A stretch of DNA of 64,000 nucleotides from Winogradskyella psychrotolerans (GTDB lineage Bacteria; Bacteroidota; Bacteroidia; Flavobacteriales; Flavobacteriaceae). The stretch spans positions 1 to 64,000 of the forward strand of contig NZ_JAHKPS010000013.1 of assembly GCF_018860565.1 (NCBI RefSeq), given 5' to 3'. A program made the translations under genes and the position numbers. The notes beneath the pieces were generated by a model. The model ran no database searches. It was not told where the DNA came from and saw nothing but the letters and a program-made list of their open reading frames with translations. Shown here in pieces: positions 1 to 8,948 of this stretch (within the stretch, counting starts at the first letter, position 1; each line of letters starts with the position of its first letter).

Positions 1-98
1 CAAACTTAATTTTAAAAAAATATTATTTATTTTTTCAAAGCTAAATCTGTCTGGAAATGAACGGCTGAAACTTGACTTGTTGTCTTTGTTTCGGGGTG

Positions 99-128
99 CA
101 AATATAAAACCCTTTTTCATTCCCACAA
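99..128 (-). promoter_or_regulatory. Strong leftward stable-RNA-type promoter
   Basis: On the minus strand TTG (126-128) is followed after 19 bp by TATATTTG (99-106), a perfect match to the Bacteroidota -33/-7 consensus, and then GCACCC. The two tRNA-Lys promoters at 25730 and 26083 carry the same TATATTTGCACCC. It would transcribe leftward out of the window. By resemblance the target is a tRNA or rRNA operon, but that is inference. Confidence 0.7.
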
Positions 129-487
129 CTCCTTTTTCCTTTTTATTTTCACTTTTATTTTAAAACCTTAATTCTGTGCAATTTAACAATCATAAAAAGT
201 TACTGTTTTGTTCTAGCTGATAGCAAACACTAGTCTTTAGTGCCAAAAAACAGCTTTTAATAGCACAGGGTCTTTTTAAATTACAACTGTATTAGCGGTA
301 GAAGCGGCATCCTTTTTTTACTTCTATATATAATGACAAGATAAGAACATAGTCTATGAGATTAGTATATTCTACTCTAAAGTAAACTTAGTAAAAAAGA
401 TATAGCGGATGACGCGACACTTTTGCTACTAAAAAGCAAAAGTGAAATACCCTAAAAAAACAATGCAATATTTATAGAAACTTCACT
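129..487. other. Non-coding spacer between leftward promoter and thrS promoter
   Basis: No convincing open reading frame lies here. The stretch is AT-rich but holds two short GC-richer patches beginning TAGCGG (around 293 and 403) and a 10-bp perfect hairpin at 418-444. I see no T-box, riboswitch or RNA gene that I can name. Confidence 0.5.
418..444. repeat. Perfect 10-bp hairpin upstream of thrS
   Basis: CACTTTTGCT (418-427) pairs exactly with AGCAAAAGTG (435-444) across a 7-nt loop. No T-run follows on either strand, so it is not a standard intrinsic terminator. It sits about 45 bp upstream of the thrS promoter. Confidence 0.6.
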
Positions 488-517
488 TTGTCTATTCCTT
501 ATATAGATATATCTTTG
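488..517 (+). promoter_or_regulatory. thrS promoter
   Basis: TTG (488-490), a 19-bp spacer and TATCTTTG (510-517) match the flavobacterial TTG-N19-TAnnTTTG consensus. The expected start of transcription is near 523-525, leaving a leader of about 20 nt before the ATG at 543. Confidence 0.65.
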
Positions 518-542
518 TAGACTAAAATTTATACTATATATA

Positions 543-2483
543 ATGATACAAATTACTTTACCAGATGGTTCTGTTAGATCTTTTGAAAAAGATGTAACAC
601 CTTATGAAGTGGCTGTAGATATTAGCGAGGGATTTGCTCGCAACGTTATCTCTGCAAAATTCAATGACACAACTGTTGAAACTACCACTCCATTGACCAC
701 CGATGGTAATCTTACTTTATATACGTTTAGAGATGATGATGGTAAAAAAGCATTCTGGCATTCTTCTGCCCATGTTTTAGCGCAAGCTCTAGAAGAATTA
801 TATCCTAATGTAAAGCTTTGGGTTGGTCCTGCTGTTGAGAATGGGTTTTATTATGATGTTGACTTAGGGGAAGGTTCTATTTCTGAGAAAGATTTTAAAA
901 CAATTGAAAACAAAATGATTGAAATTGCTAGAGGCAAGCACGACTTTAAAATGCGTGATGTTTCTAAAGCAGAAGCTCTCTCCTATTATAAAGGTAAAAA
1001 CGATTACAAAGTTGACTTAATTGAAAACCTTGAAGACGGCACTATTAGTTTTTGTGATCATTCTAGTTTCACTGATCTTTGTCGTGGTGGCCATATTCCT
1101 AATACAGGAATTATTAAAGCTGTCAAAATTTTAAGTGTTGCTGGAGCCTATTATAAAGGTGACGAAAAGAATAAGCAATTAACAAGAGTTTATGGTATTT
1201 CTTTTCCAAAGCAAAAAGAATTAACAGAATACCTACATCTTTTAGAGGAAGCTAAAAAAAGAGACCATAGGAAATTAGGTAAAGAATTAGAGTTATTTAC
1301 TTTTTCTCAAAAGGTCGGTCAAGGTTTACCTCTTTGGTTACCAAAAGGTGCTGCTCTTAGAGAACGTTTAGAGAATTTCTTAAAAGCAGCTCAAAAGAAA
1401 GCGGGTTATGAAATGGTAGTTACACCACATATTGGACAAAAGGAGCTTTATGTCACTTCTGGTCATTATGCAAAATATGGAGAAGACAGTTTCCAACCTA
1501 TTACAACTCCTTCTGAAGGTGAAGAGTTTCTATTAAAACCAATGAATTGTCCTCATCATTGTGAAATTTATAACGCTAAACCATTTTCATATAAAGAACT
1601 TCCAAAACGCTATGCCGAATTTGGAACTGTATACAGATATGAACAAAGTGGCGAGTTACACGGTTTAACAAGAGTTAGAGGGTTTACTCAAGATGATGCT
1701 CATATTTTCTGTACTCCTGATCAATTGGACAAAGAGTTTAAGGACGTTATAGACTTAGTATTATATGTTTTTGGGTCTTTAGGTTTTGAAAACTTTACTG
1801 CTCAAGTTTCATTAAGAGATCCAGAAAATCCTGAAAAATATATTGGAAGTGATGAAAACTGGCAAAAAGCGGAAGAAGCAATTTTAAACGCTGCAAAAGA
1901 CAAAGGTTTAAATTATGTTGTTGAAACAGGTGAAGCTGCCTTTTATGGTCCAAAGTTAGACTTTATGGTCAAAGATGCTTTAGGAAGACAATGGCAATTA
2001 GGAACAATACAAGTAGATTATAACCTACCTGAGCGTTTCGATTTATCTTATAAAGGTAGTGATAATGAGATGCACAGACCAGTTATGATTCATCGTGCGC
2101 CTTTTGGAAGTATGGAGCGTTTTATAGCTATATTACTAGAACATACGGGCGGAAACTTCCCACTTTGGTTAATGCCAGAGCAGGTAATTATACTCTCAAT
2201 AAGCGAGAAATATGAAAAATACGCCGAAAAAGTTTTAATTTCGCTAGAAAATGACGAAATTCGCGCCCTCACAGACAACAGAAATGAAACTGTAGGTAAG
2301 AAAATTCGCGAAGCTGAAATGCAAAAGTTTCCTTATATGATTATCGTCGGTGAGCAAGAAGAAAAGGATAATACAATAACTGTGCGCCAACATGGAGGTG
2401 AAGACCTTGGCACAATTAGTGTAGAAGACTTTAAAGAAATAGTAAAAGATAGAATTAGTAAAAGTTTAAAAACTTTTAAATAA
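543..2483 (+). CDS. thrS: Threonine--tRNA ligase
   Basis: This 646-aa cytosolic enzyme charges tRNA-Thr using ATP. It has the full bacterial order: TGS domain (about 1-62), the HxxxH-containing editing domain (about 65-225), a class II catalytic core, and a C-terminal anticodon-binding domain (about 540-640). The zinc-site motif MNCPHH lies near residue 335, with the later His in [10 protein letters not shown]. Length is normal for the family. It is the first gene of thrS-infC-rpmI-rplT, a widespread bacterial gene order, and is preceded by a good TTG-N19-TAnnTTTG promoter with a short leader. The start codon follows directly from the onset of the TGS domain. Confidence 0.98.
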   Translation: MIQITLPDGSVRSFEKDVTPYEVAVDISEGFARNVISAKFNDTTVETTTPLTTDGNLTLYTFRDDDGKKAFWHSSAHVLAQALEELYPNVKLWVGPAVENGFYYDVDLGEGSISEKDFKTIENKMIEIARGKHDFKMRDVSKAEALSYYKGKNDYKVDLIENLEDGTISFCDHSSFTDLCRGGHIPNTGIIKAVKILSVAGAYYKGDEKNKQLTRVYGISFPKQKELTEYLHLLEEAKKRDHRKLGKELELFTFSQKVGQGLPLWLPKGAALRERLENFLKAAQKKAGYEMVVTPHIGQKELYVTSGHYAKYGEDSFQPITTPSEGEEFLLKPMNCPHHCEIYNAKPFSYKELPKRYAEFGTVYRYEQSGELHGLTRVRGFTQDDAHIFCTPDQLDKEFKDVIDLVLYVFGSLGFENFTAQVSLRDPENPEKYIGSDENWQKAEEAILNAAKDKGLNYVVETGEAAFYGPKLDFMVKDALGRQWQLGTIQVDYNLPERFDLSYKGSDNEMHRPVMIHRAPFGSMERFIAILLEHTGGNFPLWLMPEQVIILSISEKYEKYAEKVLISLENDEIRALTDNRNETVGKKIREAEMQKFPYMIIVGEQEEKDNTITVRQHGGEDLGTISVEDFKEIVKDRISKSLKTFK

Positions 2484-2512
2484 TATTAAGTTTAATTTAA
2501 AATACAGAAGCC

Positions 2513-3067
2513 ATAGCAATACGTAGAAACAGAAAGAATTTTACAAGACGTGTATCTCAAGAAGATAAACACCGTATAAATTCTAAAATCAGATCTGAAG
2601 AAGTAAGATTAGTCGGAGATAATGTCGAAATAGGTGTTTATCCTATTAAACAGGCTTTATCCATAGCCGACGAACAAGGTTTAGATCTTGTAGAGATATC
2701 GCCAAATGCGAAACCTCCTGTTTGTAAAGTTATGGATTATAAAAAATTCCTTTACGAACAGAAGAAAAGAGAAAAAGCATTAAAGTCTAAAGCGACTAAA
2801 GTCGTTGTTAAAGAAATTCGTTTTGGTCCTCAAACAGATGACCATGATTATGAATTCAAAAAGAAACATGCTGAAAAGTTCTTAAAAGATGGAGCGAAGT
2901 TAAAAGCGTTCGTATTCTTTAAAGGACGATCTATTGTCTTTAAAGAGCAAGGTCAAATTTTATTATTAAAGTTGGCACAAGATCTTGAGGAATATGGGAA
3001 GGTAGAACAAATGCCTAAACTTGAAGGAAAGCGAATGATTATGTTCATCGCACCTAAAAAGAATTAA
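2513..3067 (+). CDS. infC: Translation initiation factor IF-3 with a non-canonical ATA start
   Basis: IF-3 binds the 30S subunit, prevents premature joining of 50S and monitors start codon and initiator tRNA. The first ATG in frame is at 2732, but homology to the IF-3 N-domain runs well upstream, including [16 protein letters not shown] and [17 protein letters not shown]. The frame is closed by a TAA at 2498-2500 and contains no ATG, GTG or TTG before the conserved part. The best start is ATA at 2513 (next best ATA at 2519), giving 184 aa, a normal length. Non-AUG starts on infC are well known (AUU in Escherichia coli) and make IF-3 limit its own synthesis. The gene starts 29 nt after thrS. 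The exact start is inferred; the identity is certain. Confidence 0.92.
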   Translation: MAIRRNRKNFTRRVSQEDKHRINSKIRSEEVRLVGDNVEIGVYPIKQALSIADEQGLDLVEISPNAKPPVCKVMDYKKFLYEQKKREKALKSKATKVVVKEIRFGPQTDDHDYEFKKKHAEKFLKDGAKLKAFVFFKGRSIVFKEQGQILLLKLAQDLEEYGKVEQMPKLEGKRMIMFIAPKKN

Positions 3068-3076
3068 ATAAAAAAT

Positions 3077-3099
3077 CACTATAGCTAAAGCTATAAGTG
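3077..3099 (+). other. Hairpin in infC-rpmI spacer
   Basis: CACTATAGC (3077-3085) pairs with GCTAT-A-AGTG (3090-3099) across TAAA with one bulged A. It lies in the 75-nt leader of rpmI. It could be an mRNA structure for ribosomal protein feedback, but nothing in the sequence proves that. Confidence 0.35.
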
Positions 3100-3133
3100 T
3101 ATTTAAGATAATAAGCGAAACGTAAATTAAAAA

Positions 3134-3139
3134 GAGGAG
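3134..3139 (+). promoter_or_regulatory. Shine-Dalgarno sequence of rpmI
   Basis: GAGGAG ends 3 nt before the rpmI ATG at 3143. Most genes in this window lack any such motif, as expected in Bacteroidota, so this purine-rich site stands out. Confidence 0.6.
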
Positions 3140-3142
3140 AAA

Positions 3143-3340
3143 ATGCCTAAAATGAAAACAAAATCGAGTGCTAAGAAACGTTTCAAACTAACTGGCACTG
3201 GTAAGATTAAAAGAAAGCATGCGTTTAAGAGTCACATATTGACAAAAAAATCTAAAAAACGTAAGCTAAAATTGACTCATGATGGTTTAGTACATAAAGC
3301 AGATGAGGACAATATTAAAACAATGTTACGTTTAAAGTAA
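3143..3340 (+). CDS. rpmI: 50S ribosomal protein bL35
   Basis: This 65-aa, very basic protein is a component of the large ribosomal subunit. It shows the family signature [15 protein letters not shown] at the N-terminus followed by a [13 protein letters not shown] stretch. Length is typical. It sits between infC and rplT as in most bacteria. A GAGGAG ribosome-binding site precedes it, unusual among its neighbours. A hairpin lies in the leader, so expression may be set partly at the mRNA level; that is inference. Confidence 0.97.
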   Translation: MPKMKTKSSAKKRFKLTGTGKIKRKHAFKSHILTKKSKKRKLKLTHDGLVHKADEDNIKTMLRLK

Positions 3341-3441
3341 TACGGTTTTAATCGGTTAAAACAAATTATAAACCCTGGAGTTAGGCAAAATTATTTAGCA
3401 AGTGTCGATTTAGACCGCCTACTACAAAAACAATTAAAGAA
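3341..3441 (+). other. Structured spacer between rpmI and rplT
   Basis: The 101-nt spacer contains a 7-bp hairpin GTTTTAA/TTAAAAC closed by TCGG (3345-3362) and a longer-range pairing TAGGC (3382-3386) with GCCTA (3417-3421). It is a candidate autoregulatory leader for L20, a protein known to repress its operon in other phyla. The assignment is speculative. Confidence 0.35.
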
Positions 3442-3786
3442 ATGCCAAGATCAGTAAATTCAGTAGCAAAAAGAGCCCGAAGAAAAAAGGTTCTTAAGCA
3501 AGCAAAAGGTTACTTCGGAAGACGTAAAAACGTTTGGACAGTAGCAAAAAATGCGGTTGACAAAGCGATGCAATATTCGTACAGAGACCGTAGAGTAAAA
3601 AAGAGAACATTCCGTTCGTTATGGATTATGCGTATTAACGCAGGTGCAAGACAGCATGGAATGAGCTATTCAAAATTTATGGGAGGATTAAAATCTAATA
3701 ATATCGAATTGAACCGTAAGGTACTTGCCGATTTAGCAATGAATCACCCAGAAGCTTTTGAAGCTATAGTAAACAAAGTAAAGTAG
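3442..3786 (+). CDS. rplT: 50S ribosomal protein bL20
   Basis: This 114-aa basic protein is needed early in assembly of the 50S subunit, where it binds 23S rRNA. The N-terminal [16 protein letters not shown] and the [16 protein letters not shown] and [10 protein letters not shown] segments are diagnostic. Length is normal. It is the last gene of the translation operon and is followed within 40 nt by a clear intrinsic terminator. In several bacteria L20 is also the repressor of its own operon, and the 101-nt spacer upstream would be the place to look. Confidence 0.98.
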   Translation: MPRSVNSVAKRARRKKVLKQAKGYFGRRKNVWTVAKNAVDKAMQYSYRDRRVKKRTFRSLWIMRINAGARQHGMSYSKFMGGLKSNNIELNRKVLADLAMNHPEAFEAIVNKVK

Positions 3787-3821
3787 GCTTTTAGCCAAAT
3801 TAATAACAACATTTCGCTTAT

Positions 3822-3856
3822 AAAATCCGATTCATTTATTTGAATCGGATTTTTTT
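3822..3856 (+). terminator. Intrinsic terminator after rplT
   Basis: A 13-bp stem AAAATCCGATTCA/TGAATCGGATTTT (3822-3834, 3841-3853) with loop TTTATT is followed by a T-run. Confidence 0.9.
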
Positions 3857-3953
3857 ATGTCTAATTATTAAAAACTAAACTGTTTACATAAGCGCATATG
3901 CATACAAAATTCCTTTTTTATTTTTAACTTACGCTTTAATTAAAATCAATTCC

Positions 3954-6900
3954 ATGAAACGTATTCAGTTTATCGCAACCCTTATTCTACTCGTTACTTT
4001 TAATACGTATAGTCATAGTCAAGATAAAGAAAAACCCAAACCTTGGGATGTATCTAACCCCGAAGGTAACTGGAAATTTAAAGACCTAAAACTTTCAACC
4101 AATGAAGGGACTTGGATGAATTTGGATATAAGTCCTGATGGGAAATCTATTGTCTTTGATTTATTAGGCGATATCTACATCATGGACAGCAATGGTGGTA
4201 AAGCAAAAATACTAAGAGAAGGTTTGCCCTTTGAAATTCAACCACGATTTAGCCCTGATGGCAAACAGATTTCATTTACCAGTGATGCTGGTGGTGGCGA
4301 TAATATATGGGTCATGAATACTGACGGTTCTGATGCTAAGCAAATCACAAAAGAAAATTTCAGATTATTAAACAATGCTATTTGGACACCGGATGGCGAT
4401 TATCTTATTGCCCGAAAGCATTTTACTTCTGGGCGTTCTTTAGGAGCTGGCGAACTATGGCTATATCATAAAACTGGCGGTAGCGGTTTACAGCTTACTA
4501 AAAAGAAGAATGACCAACAAGATGTTAACGAACCAACTATCTCTCCAGATGGGAAGTATTTATACTACAGTGAAGATGTTTATCCTGGAGGTGTTTTTCA
4601 ATACAACAAAGACCCAAACAGTCAAATCTATGTGATCAATCGCTACGACATGAAAACTGGTAAAACGACAAGAATCACCGGAGGTCCAGGTGGTGCTGCA
4701 CGTCCTCAAATTTCCAGAGATGGAAAAAAACTAGCTTTTGTAAAACGTATTCGCACTAAATCTGTTTTATATATACACGATTTAGAAACAGGAGAAGAAT
4801 GGCCTGTTTATGATCAACTAAATAAAGACCAACAAGAAGCTTGGGCTATTTTTGGAGTGTACACCAACTTTAATTGGATGCCTAATAATAAAGACATCAT
4901 AATTTGGTCTGGCGGAAAAATTAATAAGATCAATATCAATTCGCTTAACGTATCCGACATTCCGTTTGAAGCTAATGCAACTATTAAGATTGCTAAAGCT
5001 GTTGAATTTGATACTCCTGTAGCACCTGATACTTTTGACGCTAAAGTGATTCGTCATGCGACCACGTCTCCTGATGGAAAATCAATTGTTTTTAATGCCC
5101 TTGGTTATTTGTACACACAAAAATTACCAAATGGAAAAGCTAAACGATTAACTAAAGGCACCGATTTTGAATTTGAACCATCCTTTTCACCTGATGGAAA
5201 TACCATTACTTATGTAACTTGGAATGATCAAAACCTAGGTGCTATTTACTCCATTCCTTCAACTGGTGGTACTGCTACAAAACTGACTTCAGAAAAAGGC
5301 ATTTATAGAAACCCGTCGTATTCACATAACGGTAAACATATTGTCTATAGAAAAGAAGGAGGAAACAACGAACAAGGTCGAACATTTTCAAAAAAACCAG
5401 GTTTGTATTTGATGAATAGTGATGGGACAAACACCAAATTTGTAACCAAAGAAGGAGATTTCCCAATGTTTAATGCTGATAATACACGAATTATTTACCA
5501 AAATGGCGGACAATTTTTTGGGGCTTTAACTAAAGAATTAAAAAGTGTTGATCTTAATGGTTTTGATGAACGCACACTCGTAAAATCAAAACATGGTAAT
5601 ATTTTGGTACCAAGTCCTGATAGCAACTGGATTGCTTTTGTTCATTTACATAAAGTATATTTGGCGCCAATGCCTCAATCTGGACATACTTTAGACTTAA
5701 CTGATAAAAGTAAATATGTTCCAATTACACAGCTTTCTAAAGATGCAGGGATTAATCTTCATTGGTCTAAAGACAGCAAAACATTGCATTGGACCTTAGG
5801 CAACCAATATTTTTCAGTTAAAGCTTCTGAAGATGCTAAACTTGTTGAAAAAGGTATAAAAATAAATTTAGAAGCTAAAACAGATAAACCTTCAGGAAGA
5901 ATTGCTTTAAAAGGAGCGCGACTGATTACTATGGAAGGTGATGAAATCATAGAAAATGGCACCATTGTTATTAATGAGAATATAATTGAATCTATTGGAA
6001 ATACTTCAGACATCACAATTCCTTCCGATGCTAAAGTCTATGATGTTTCAGGAAAAACAATAATGCCAGGCATGGTGGATGCGCATGCACATATTGGTGG
6101 TTTTAGATATGGATTAACCACACAAAAACACTGGCAATTTTACGCGAATTTAGCTTATGGAGTGACGACGTCTCATGATCCATCTGCGCATTCTGAAACT
6201 ATTTTTGCGCTTTCAGAATTACAAAAAACCGGAAAACTTGTTGGACCACGTCTCTACTCTACAGGATTTATTCTTTATGGAGCTGATGGCGATTTTAAAG
6301 CGGTCATCAATAATCTTGAAGATGCGCGTTCATCTATTAGAAGAACCAAAGCTTTCGGTGCCTTATCGGTTAAGAGTTATAACCAACCAAGACGTGAGCA
6401 ACGACAACAAGTATTACAAGCCGCTAGAGAGGAAGGTATATTTGTTGTTCCAGAAGGAGGCTCAACATTTTACCACAATATCACCATGGTTATGGATGGG
6501 CATACTGGTGTAGAACACAACATCCCAGTAGCACCTGTTTATAAAGATGTTTTAGAACTTTGGGGAAATAGTAATGTGGGTTATACACCAACACTTATTG
6601 TAAATTATGGCGGTATGAATAGTGAAGTCTATTGGTACCAAAAAACCAATGTTTGGGAAAATGAAAAGCTTTTAAAGTATACTCCAAGAGGCATTATCGA
6701 TTCACGTTCTAGGCATCGTGTTATGGTTCCGGATGAAGAATATGAAAATGGCCATATATTGGTTTCTAAAACCACCAAAGCACTTAGTGATGCTGGAGTA
6801 AAAGTTAACCTTGGTGCCCATGGTCAGTTACAAGGCCTTGGAGCGCACTGGGAATTATGGTCACTTCAACAAGGAGGCATGGCCAATCATGACGTCTTAA

Positions 6901-7217
6901 AAGCTGCGACTATAAATGGAGCTAATTATATAGGTGCAGGTAATGATATTGGTTCGCTGAAAAAAGGAAAATTAGCCGATTTAATTGTGATGGATAAAAA
7001 CCCTTTAGAAGACATTAGAAATTCTGAAAGTATTATTTACACCATGATTAATGGTCGATTATACGACACTGAAACCATGAATGAAATTGGAAATCACGCA
7101 AAGGAACGTACCAAATTCTACTGGGAAAATAATAAATATAACCAAGCGTTTCCGTGGCATGAGGAATCGCAAAGTTTTACACGAGAAACCTGCGGTTGTC
7201 ATGTAGGCGCTCACTAA
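3954..7217 (+). CDS. Secreted amidohydrolase fused to a TolB/WD40-like beta-propeller
   Basis: The 1087-aa protein begins with a signal peptide (about 1-22, ending near SHSQ). Residues about 40-620 hold repeated PD40/TolB-like blades, seen as recurring SPDGK and SRDGK turns. Residues about 640-1050 form an amidohydrolase of the imidazolonepropionase-like type, with the metal-binding HxH in GMVDAHAHIGG near 711, a Lys near 806 that could be carboxylated, and further His near 853 and 956-964. This points to a periplasmic or surface hydrolase of amide or peptide bonds; the substrate cannot be read from sequence. The C-terminus ends in an unusual ETCGCH motif. It is monocistronic, with a terminator directly after it. 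Confidence 0.88.
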   Translation: MKRIQFIATLILLVTFNTYSHSQDKEKPKPWDVSNPEGNWKFKDLKLSTNEGTWMNLDISPDGKSIVFDLLGDIYIMDSNGGKAKILREGLPFEIQPRFSPDGKQISFTSDAGGGDNIWVMNTDGSDAKQITKENFRLLNNAIWTPDGDYLIARKHFTSGRSLGAGELWLYHKTGGSGLQLTKKKNDQQDVNEPTISPDGKYLYYSEDVYPGGVFQYNKDPNSQIYVINRYDMKTGKTTRITGGPGGAARPQISRDGKKLAFVKRIRTKSVLYIHDLETGEEWPVYDQLNKDQQEAWAIFGVYTNFNWMPNNKDIIIWSGGKINKININSLNVSDIPFEANATIKIAKAVEFDTPVAPDTFDAKVIRHATTSPDGKSIVFNALGYLYTQKLPNGKAKRLTKGTDFEFEPSFSPDGNTITYVTWNDQNLGAIYSIPSTGGTATKLTSEKGIYRNPSYSHNGKHIVYRKEGGNNEQGRTFSKKPGLYLMNSDGTNTKFVTKEGDFPMFNADNTRIIYQNGGQFFGALTKELKSVDLNGFDERTLVKSKHGNILVPSPDSNWIAFVHLHKVYLAPMPQSGHTLDLTDKSKYVPITQLSKDAGINLHWSKDSKTLHWTLGNQYFSVKASEDAKLVEKGIKINLEAKTDKPSGRIALKGARLITMEGDEIIENGTIVINENIIESIGNTSDITIPSDAKVYDVSGKTIMPGMVDAHAHIGGFRYGLTTQKHWQFYANLAYGVTTSHDPSAHSETIFALSELQKTGKLVGPRLYSTGFILYGADGDFKAVINNLEDARSSIRRTKAFGALSVKSYNQPRREQRQQVLQAAREEGIFVVPEGGSTFYHNITMVMDGHTGVEHNIPVAPVYKDVLELWGNSNVGYTPTLIVNYGGMNSEVYWYQKTNVWENEKLLKYTPRGIIDSRSRHRVMVPDEEYENGHILVSKTTKALSDAGVKVNLGAHGQLQGLGAHWELWSLQQGGMANHDVLKAATINGANYIGAGNDIGSLKKGKLADLIVMDKNPLEDIRNSESIIYTMINGRLYDTETMNEIGNHAKERTKFYWENNKYNQAFPWHEESQSFTRETCGCHVGAH

Positions 7218-7222
7218 AAACA

Positions 7223-7252
7223 AAAACCGATTCATAATGGAATCGGTTTTTT
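7223..7252 (+). terminator. Intrinsic terminator after amidohydrolase
   Basis: AAAACCGATTC (7223-7233) pairs perfectly with GAATCGGTTTT (7240-7250) across ATAATG, followed by T residues. Confidence 0.88.
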
Positions 7253-7290
7253 ATTTTATTTTATTTGAATACAATTTTTAAGAATACAAT

Positions 7291-8094
7291 ATGAAGGACG
7301 TTAAAATGGTAGTTACAGATATGGATGGTACTTTACTAAACTCTAATCACGATGTGAGTTCCAAATTCTTTGAGCTATTTAAAGACTTAAAACAACAAAA
7401 TATCCAATTTGTTGCGGCAAGTGGACGGCCTTATTATAGCATTGTAAAAAAACTTCAACCTATAAAAAATGATATTATAATCGTAGCAGAAAATGGTGGT
7501 TTAGTTATTCAAAATCAAAACGTACTGCTTTCTAATCAGCTAAATCCAAATAGAGTATTAGAACTTTATACCTTGATTTCAACTATTGCAGACACCTACC
7601 CTATTTTCTGTACGCAACATCAAGCTTTCATTCTTAGAGCTTCAGATGATTTGGTAAAGACTTTTTCTGAATATTACTCAGACTATACCATTATTGATTC
7701 CTTTGAAGACATCACAGATGATATCATTAAAATAGCATTGTATCACACCTCAAATTCTGAAAAACATATATTTCCCTTTGTAAAACATCTAAAACCAGAA
7801 CTCAATGTTGTGGTTTCAGGAAATCATTGGGTCGATATTTCTGAAGCTATTACTAATAAAGGAAATGCGCTAAGCTTTCTACAAAAACAACTCAACATTA
7901 GTCCTTCTGAAACTATGGTCTTTGGAGATTATAATAATGATTTAGAAATGTTGACATGCGCCAAATATAGTTACGCAATGGCAAATGCACATCCTAATGT
8001 TAAAAATGTGGCTAATTTTGAAACAGAATCTAATGATAATAATGGTGTAGAATTGGTTTTAGAACAACTAATTACCGAAAGCCGTAAGCACTAA
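7291..8094 (+). CDS. Cof-type HAD-superfamily phosphatase
   Basis: The 267-aa cytosolic protein has HAD motif I DMDGTLL (about 10-16) with the nucleophile and acid/base Asp, and motif IV FGDYNNDLEML (about 210-220). The long insert between them is the C2-type cap of the Cof/YbjI/SupH group, which dephosphorylate sugar phosphates, FMN or pyridoxal phosphate. The substrate is not predictable here. Length is typical. It overlaps the convergent yjbQ-like gene by 27 bp at the 3' ends, with no terminator between them. Confidence 0.92.
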   Translation: MKDVKMVVTDMDGTLLNSNHDVSSKFFELFKDLKQQNIQFVAASGRPYYSIVKKLQPIKNDIIIVAENGGLVIQNQNVLLSNQLNPNRVLELYTLISTIADTYPIFCTQHQAFILRASDDLVKTFSEYYSDYTIIDSFEDITDDIIKIALYHTSNSEKHIFPFVKHLKPELNVVVSGNHWVDISEAITNKGNALSFLQKQLNISPSETMVFGDYNNDLEMLTCAKYSYAMANAHPNVKNVANFETESNDNNGVELVLEQLITESRKH

Positions 8095-8490
8095 TTGCCT
8101 ACCGCCTGCTCTATTTCTATGCTCACAGAGATAAATACCTTGCCAAATCCCGAGATTTAATTGACCATTTGTGATAGGAATTTGAACAGAGGTTCCCATT
8201 AATGATGCTTTTATATGGGCAGGCATATCATCAGAACCTTCGTAAGTATGTTGGTAATAAGCCTGATTTTCTGGAACCATTTTATTGATATAGCTTTCAA
8301 AATCTAATCGTACTGTTGGATCTGCGTTTTCATTTATCGTTAAACTCGCTGATGTATGCTTAATAAACACTTGTAATTGCCCTATACTAATTTGTTTTAG
8401 TTCTGGAATTGCTCGTAAAATATCTGATGTAATCAGATGGAAACCTCGTGAAAACGCTTGAAGTTTTATTTCTTTTTGAAAAAAAATCAT
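8068..8490 (-). CDS. YjbQ-family (UPF0047) protein
   Basis: This 140-aa protein is a full-length YjbQ/UPF0047 member. It shows the family signature HTSASLTINENADP, then SLMGTSVQIPITNG and LGIWQGIYLCEHR with conserved His and Glu. Members form compact trimers and some have weak thiamin phosphate synthase activity, but the physiological role is not settled. The start at 8490 fits the family. An EF-hand gene lies 17 bp upstream on the same strand, so the two are probably cotranscribed. Confidence 0.92.
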   Translation of the reverse strand: MIFFQKEIKLQAFSRGFHLITSDILRAIPELKQISIGQLQVFIKHTSASLTINENADPTVRLDFESYINKMVPENQAYYQHTYEGSDDMPAHIKASLMGTSVQIPITNGQLNLGIWQGIYLCEHRNRAGGRQLVLTAFGN

Positions 8491-8507
8491 ATGGCTATAA
8501 CATTTTT

Positions 8508-8786
8508 TTATTTAGATTCCTCTGTAATTTCATCAATAGCAGATTTAAATTCTTTCCAACTGATAAGGTCATCACCATCTTTATCGTAGCCTTCGATTAA
8601 TTTTGAAGAGACCATACCACGAATAAATCCGGTAATTTCAGCATCCTTTAATAGTTTTACGATTTCAGCTTTATTGAGTTTTCCATCACCATCCTTATCA
8701 AAAAAAGCAAAAGCATCTTCAGGGGTTTCAAAGTGATTAGTAATTAAGATTTGAATTTTGTGGAGTATGGTTTCTTTTGATAACAT
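8508..8786 (-). CDS. Small EF-hand calcium-binding protein
   Basis: The 92-aa protein has two canonical EF-hand loops: DKDGDGKLNKAE at residues 30-41 and DKDGDDLISWKE at 68-79, each with Asp at positions 1, 3 and 5 and Glu at 12. No signal peptide is visible, so it should be cytosolic and bind two calcium ions. Function is unknown; it could be a calcium sensor or buffer. It lies 17 bp upstream of the yjbQ-like gene in the same orientation. Confidence 0.88.
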   Translation of the reverse strand: MLSKETILHKIQILITNHFETPEDAFAFFDKDGDGKLNKAEIVKLLKDAEITGFIRGMVSSKLIEGYDKDGDDLISWKEFKSAIDEITEESK

Positions 8787-8835
8787 TTGTTTTGAGAGTT
8801 TTATTAAATAAGTAATACTACACGTTTAAGTTAAT

Positions 8836-8862
8836 AAAAAAAGGTCGCTTTAAAGCGACCTT
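8836..8862 (-). terminator. Intrinsic terminator after the AsnB-named gene
   Basis: The perfect palindrome AAGGTCGCTTTAAAGCGACCTT (8841-8862) is followed on the minus strand by a run of seven T. Confidence 0.88.
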
Positions 8863-8948
8863 ATCGTTAATGATTATAGTTCTAACGTTTTGATTATCCT
8901 TATTAAAATTAAAAGTATTTAATATTGATTCACTAAATAAATTTTATA

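Noticed and set aside
129..542. T-box or other riboswitch ahead of thrS
   Set aside because: No T-box core or specifier-like structure is seen; the leader after the promoter is only about 20 nt, and T-boxes are not expected in Bacteroidota.
2732..3067. 111-aa protein starting at the first ATG
   Set aside because: This would remove most of the IF-3 N-domain, which is plainly encoded upstream in the same frame.
6175..6513. 112-aa frame inside the amidohydrolase gene
   Set aside because: It lies in another frame of a well-conserved domain and encodes no recognisable protein.
8841..8862. 22-bp palindrome as a mobile-element end or recombination site
   Set aside because: It is followed by a T-run on the minus strand and lies just after a stop codon, so it is an ordinary terminator.
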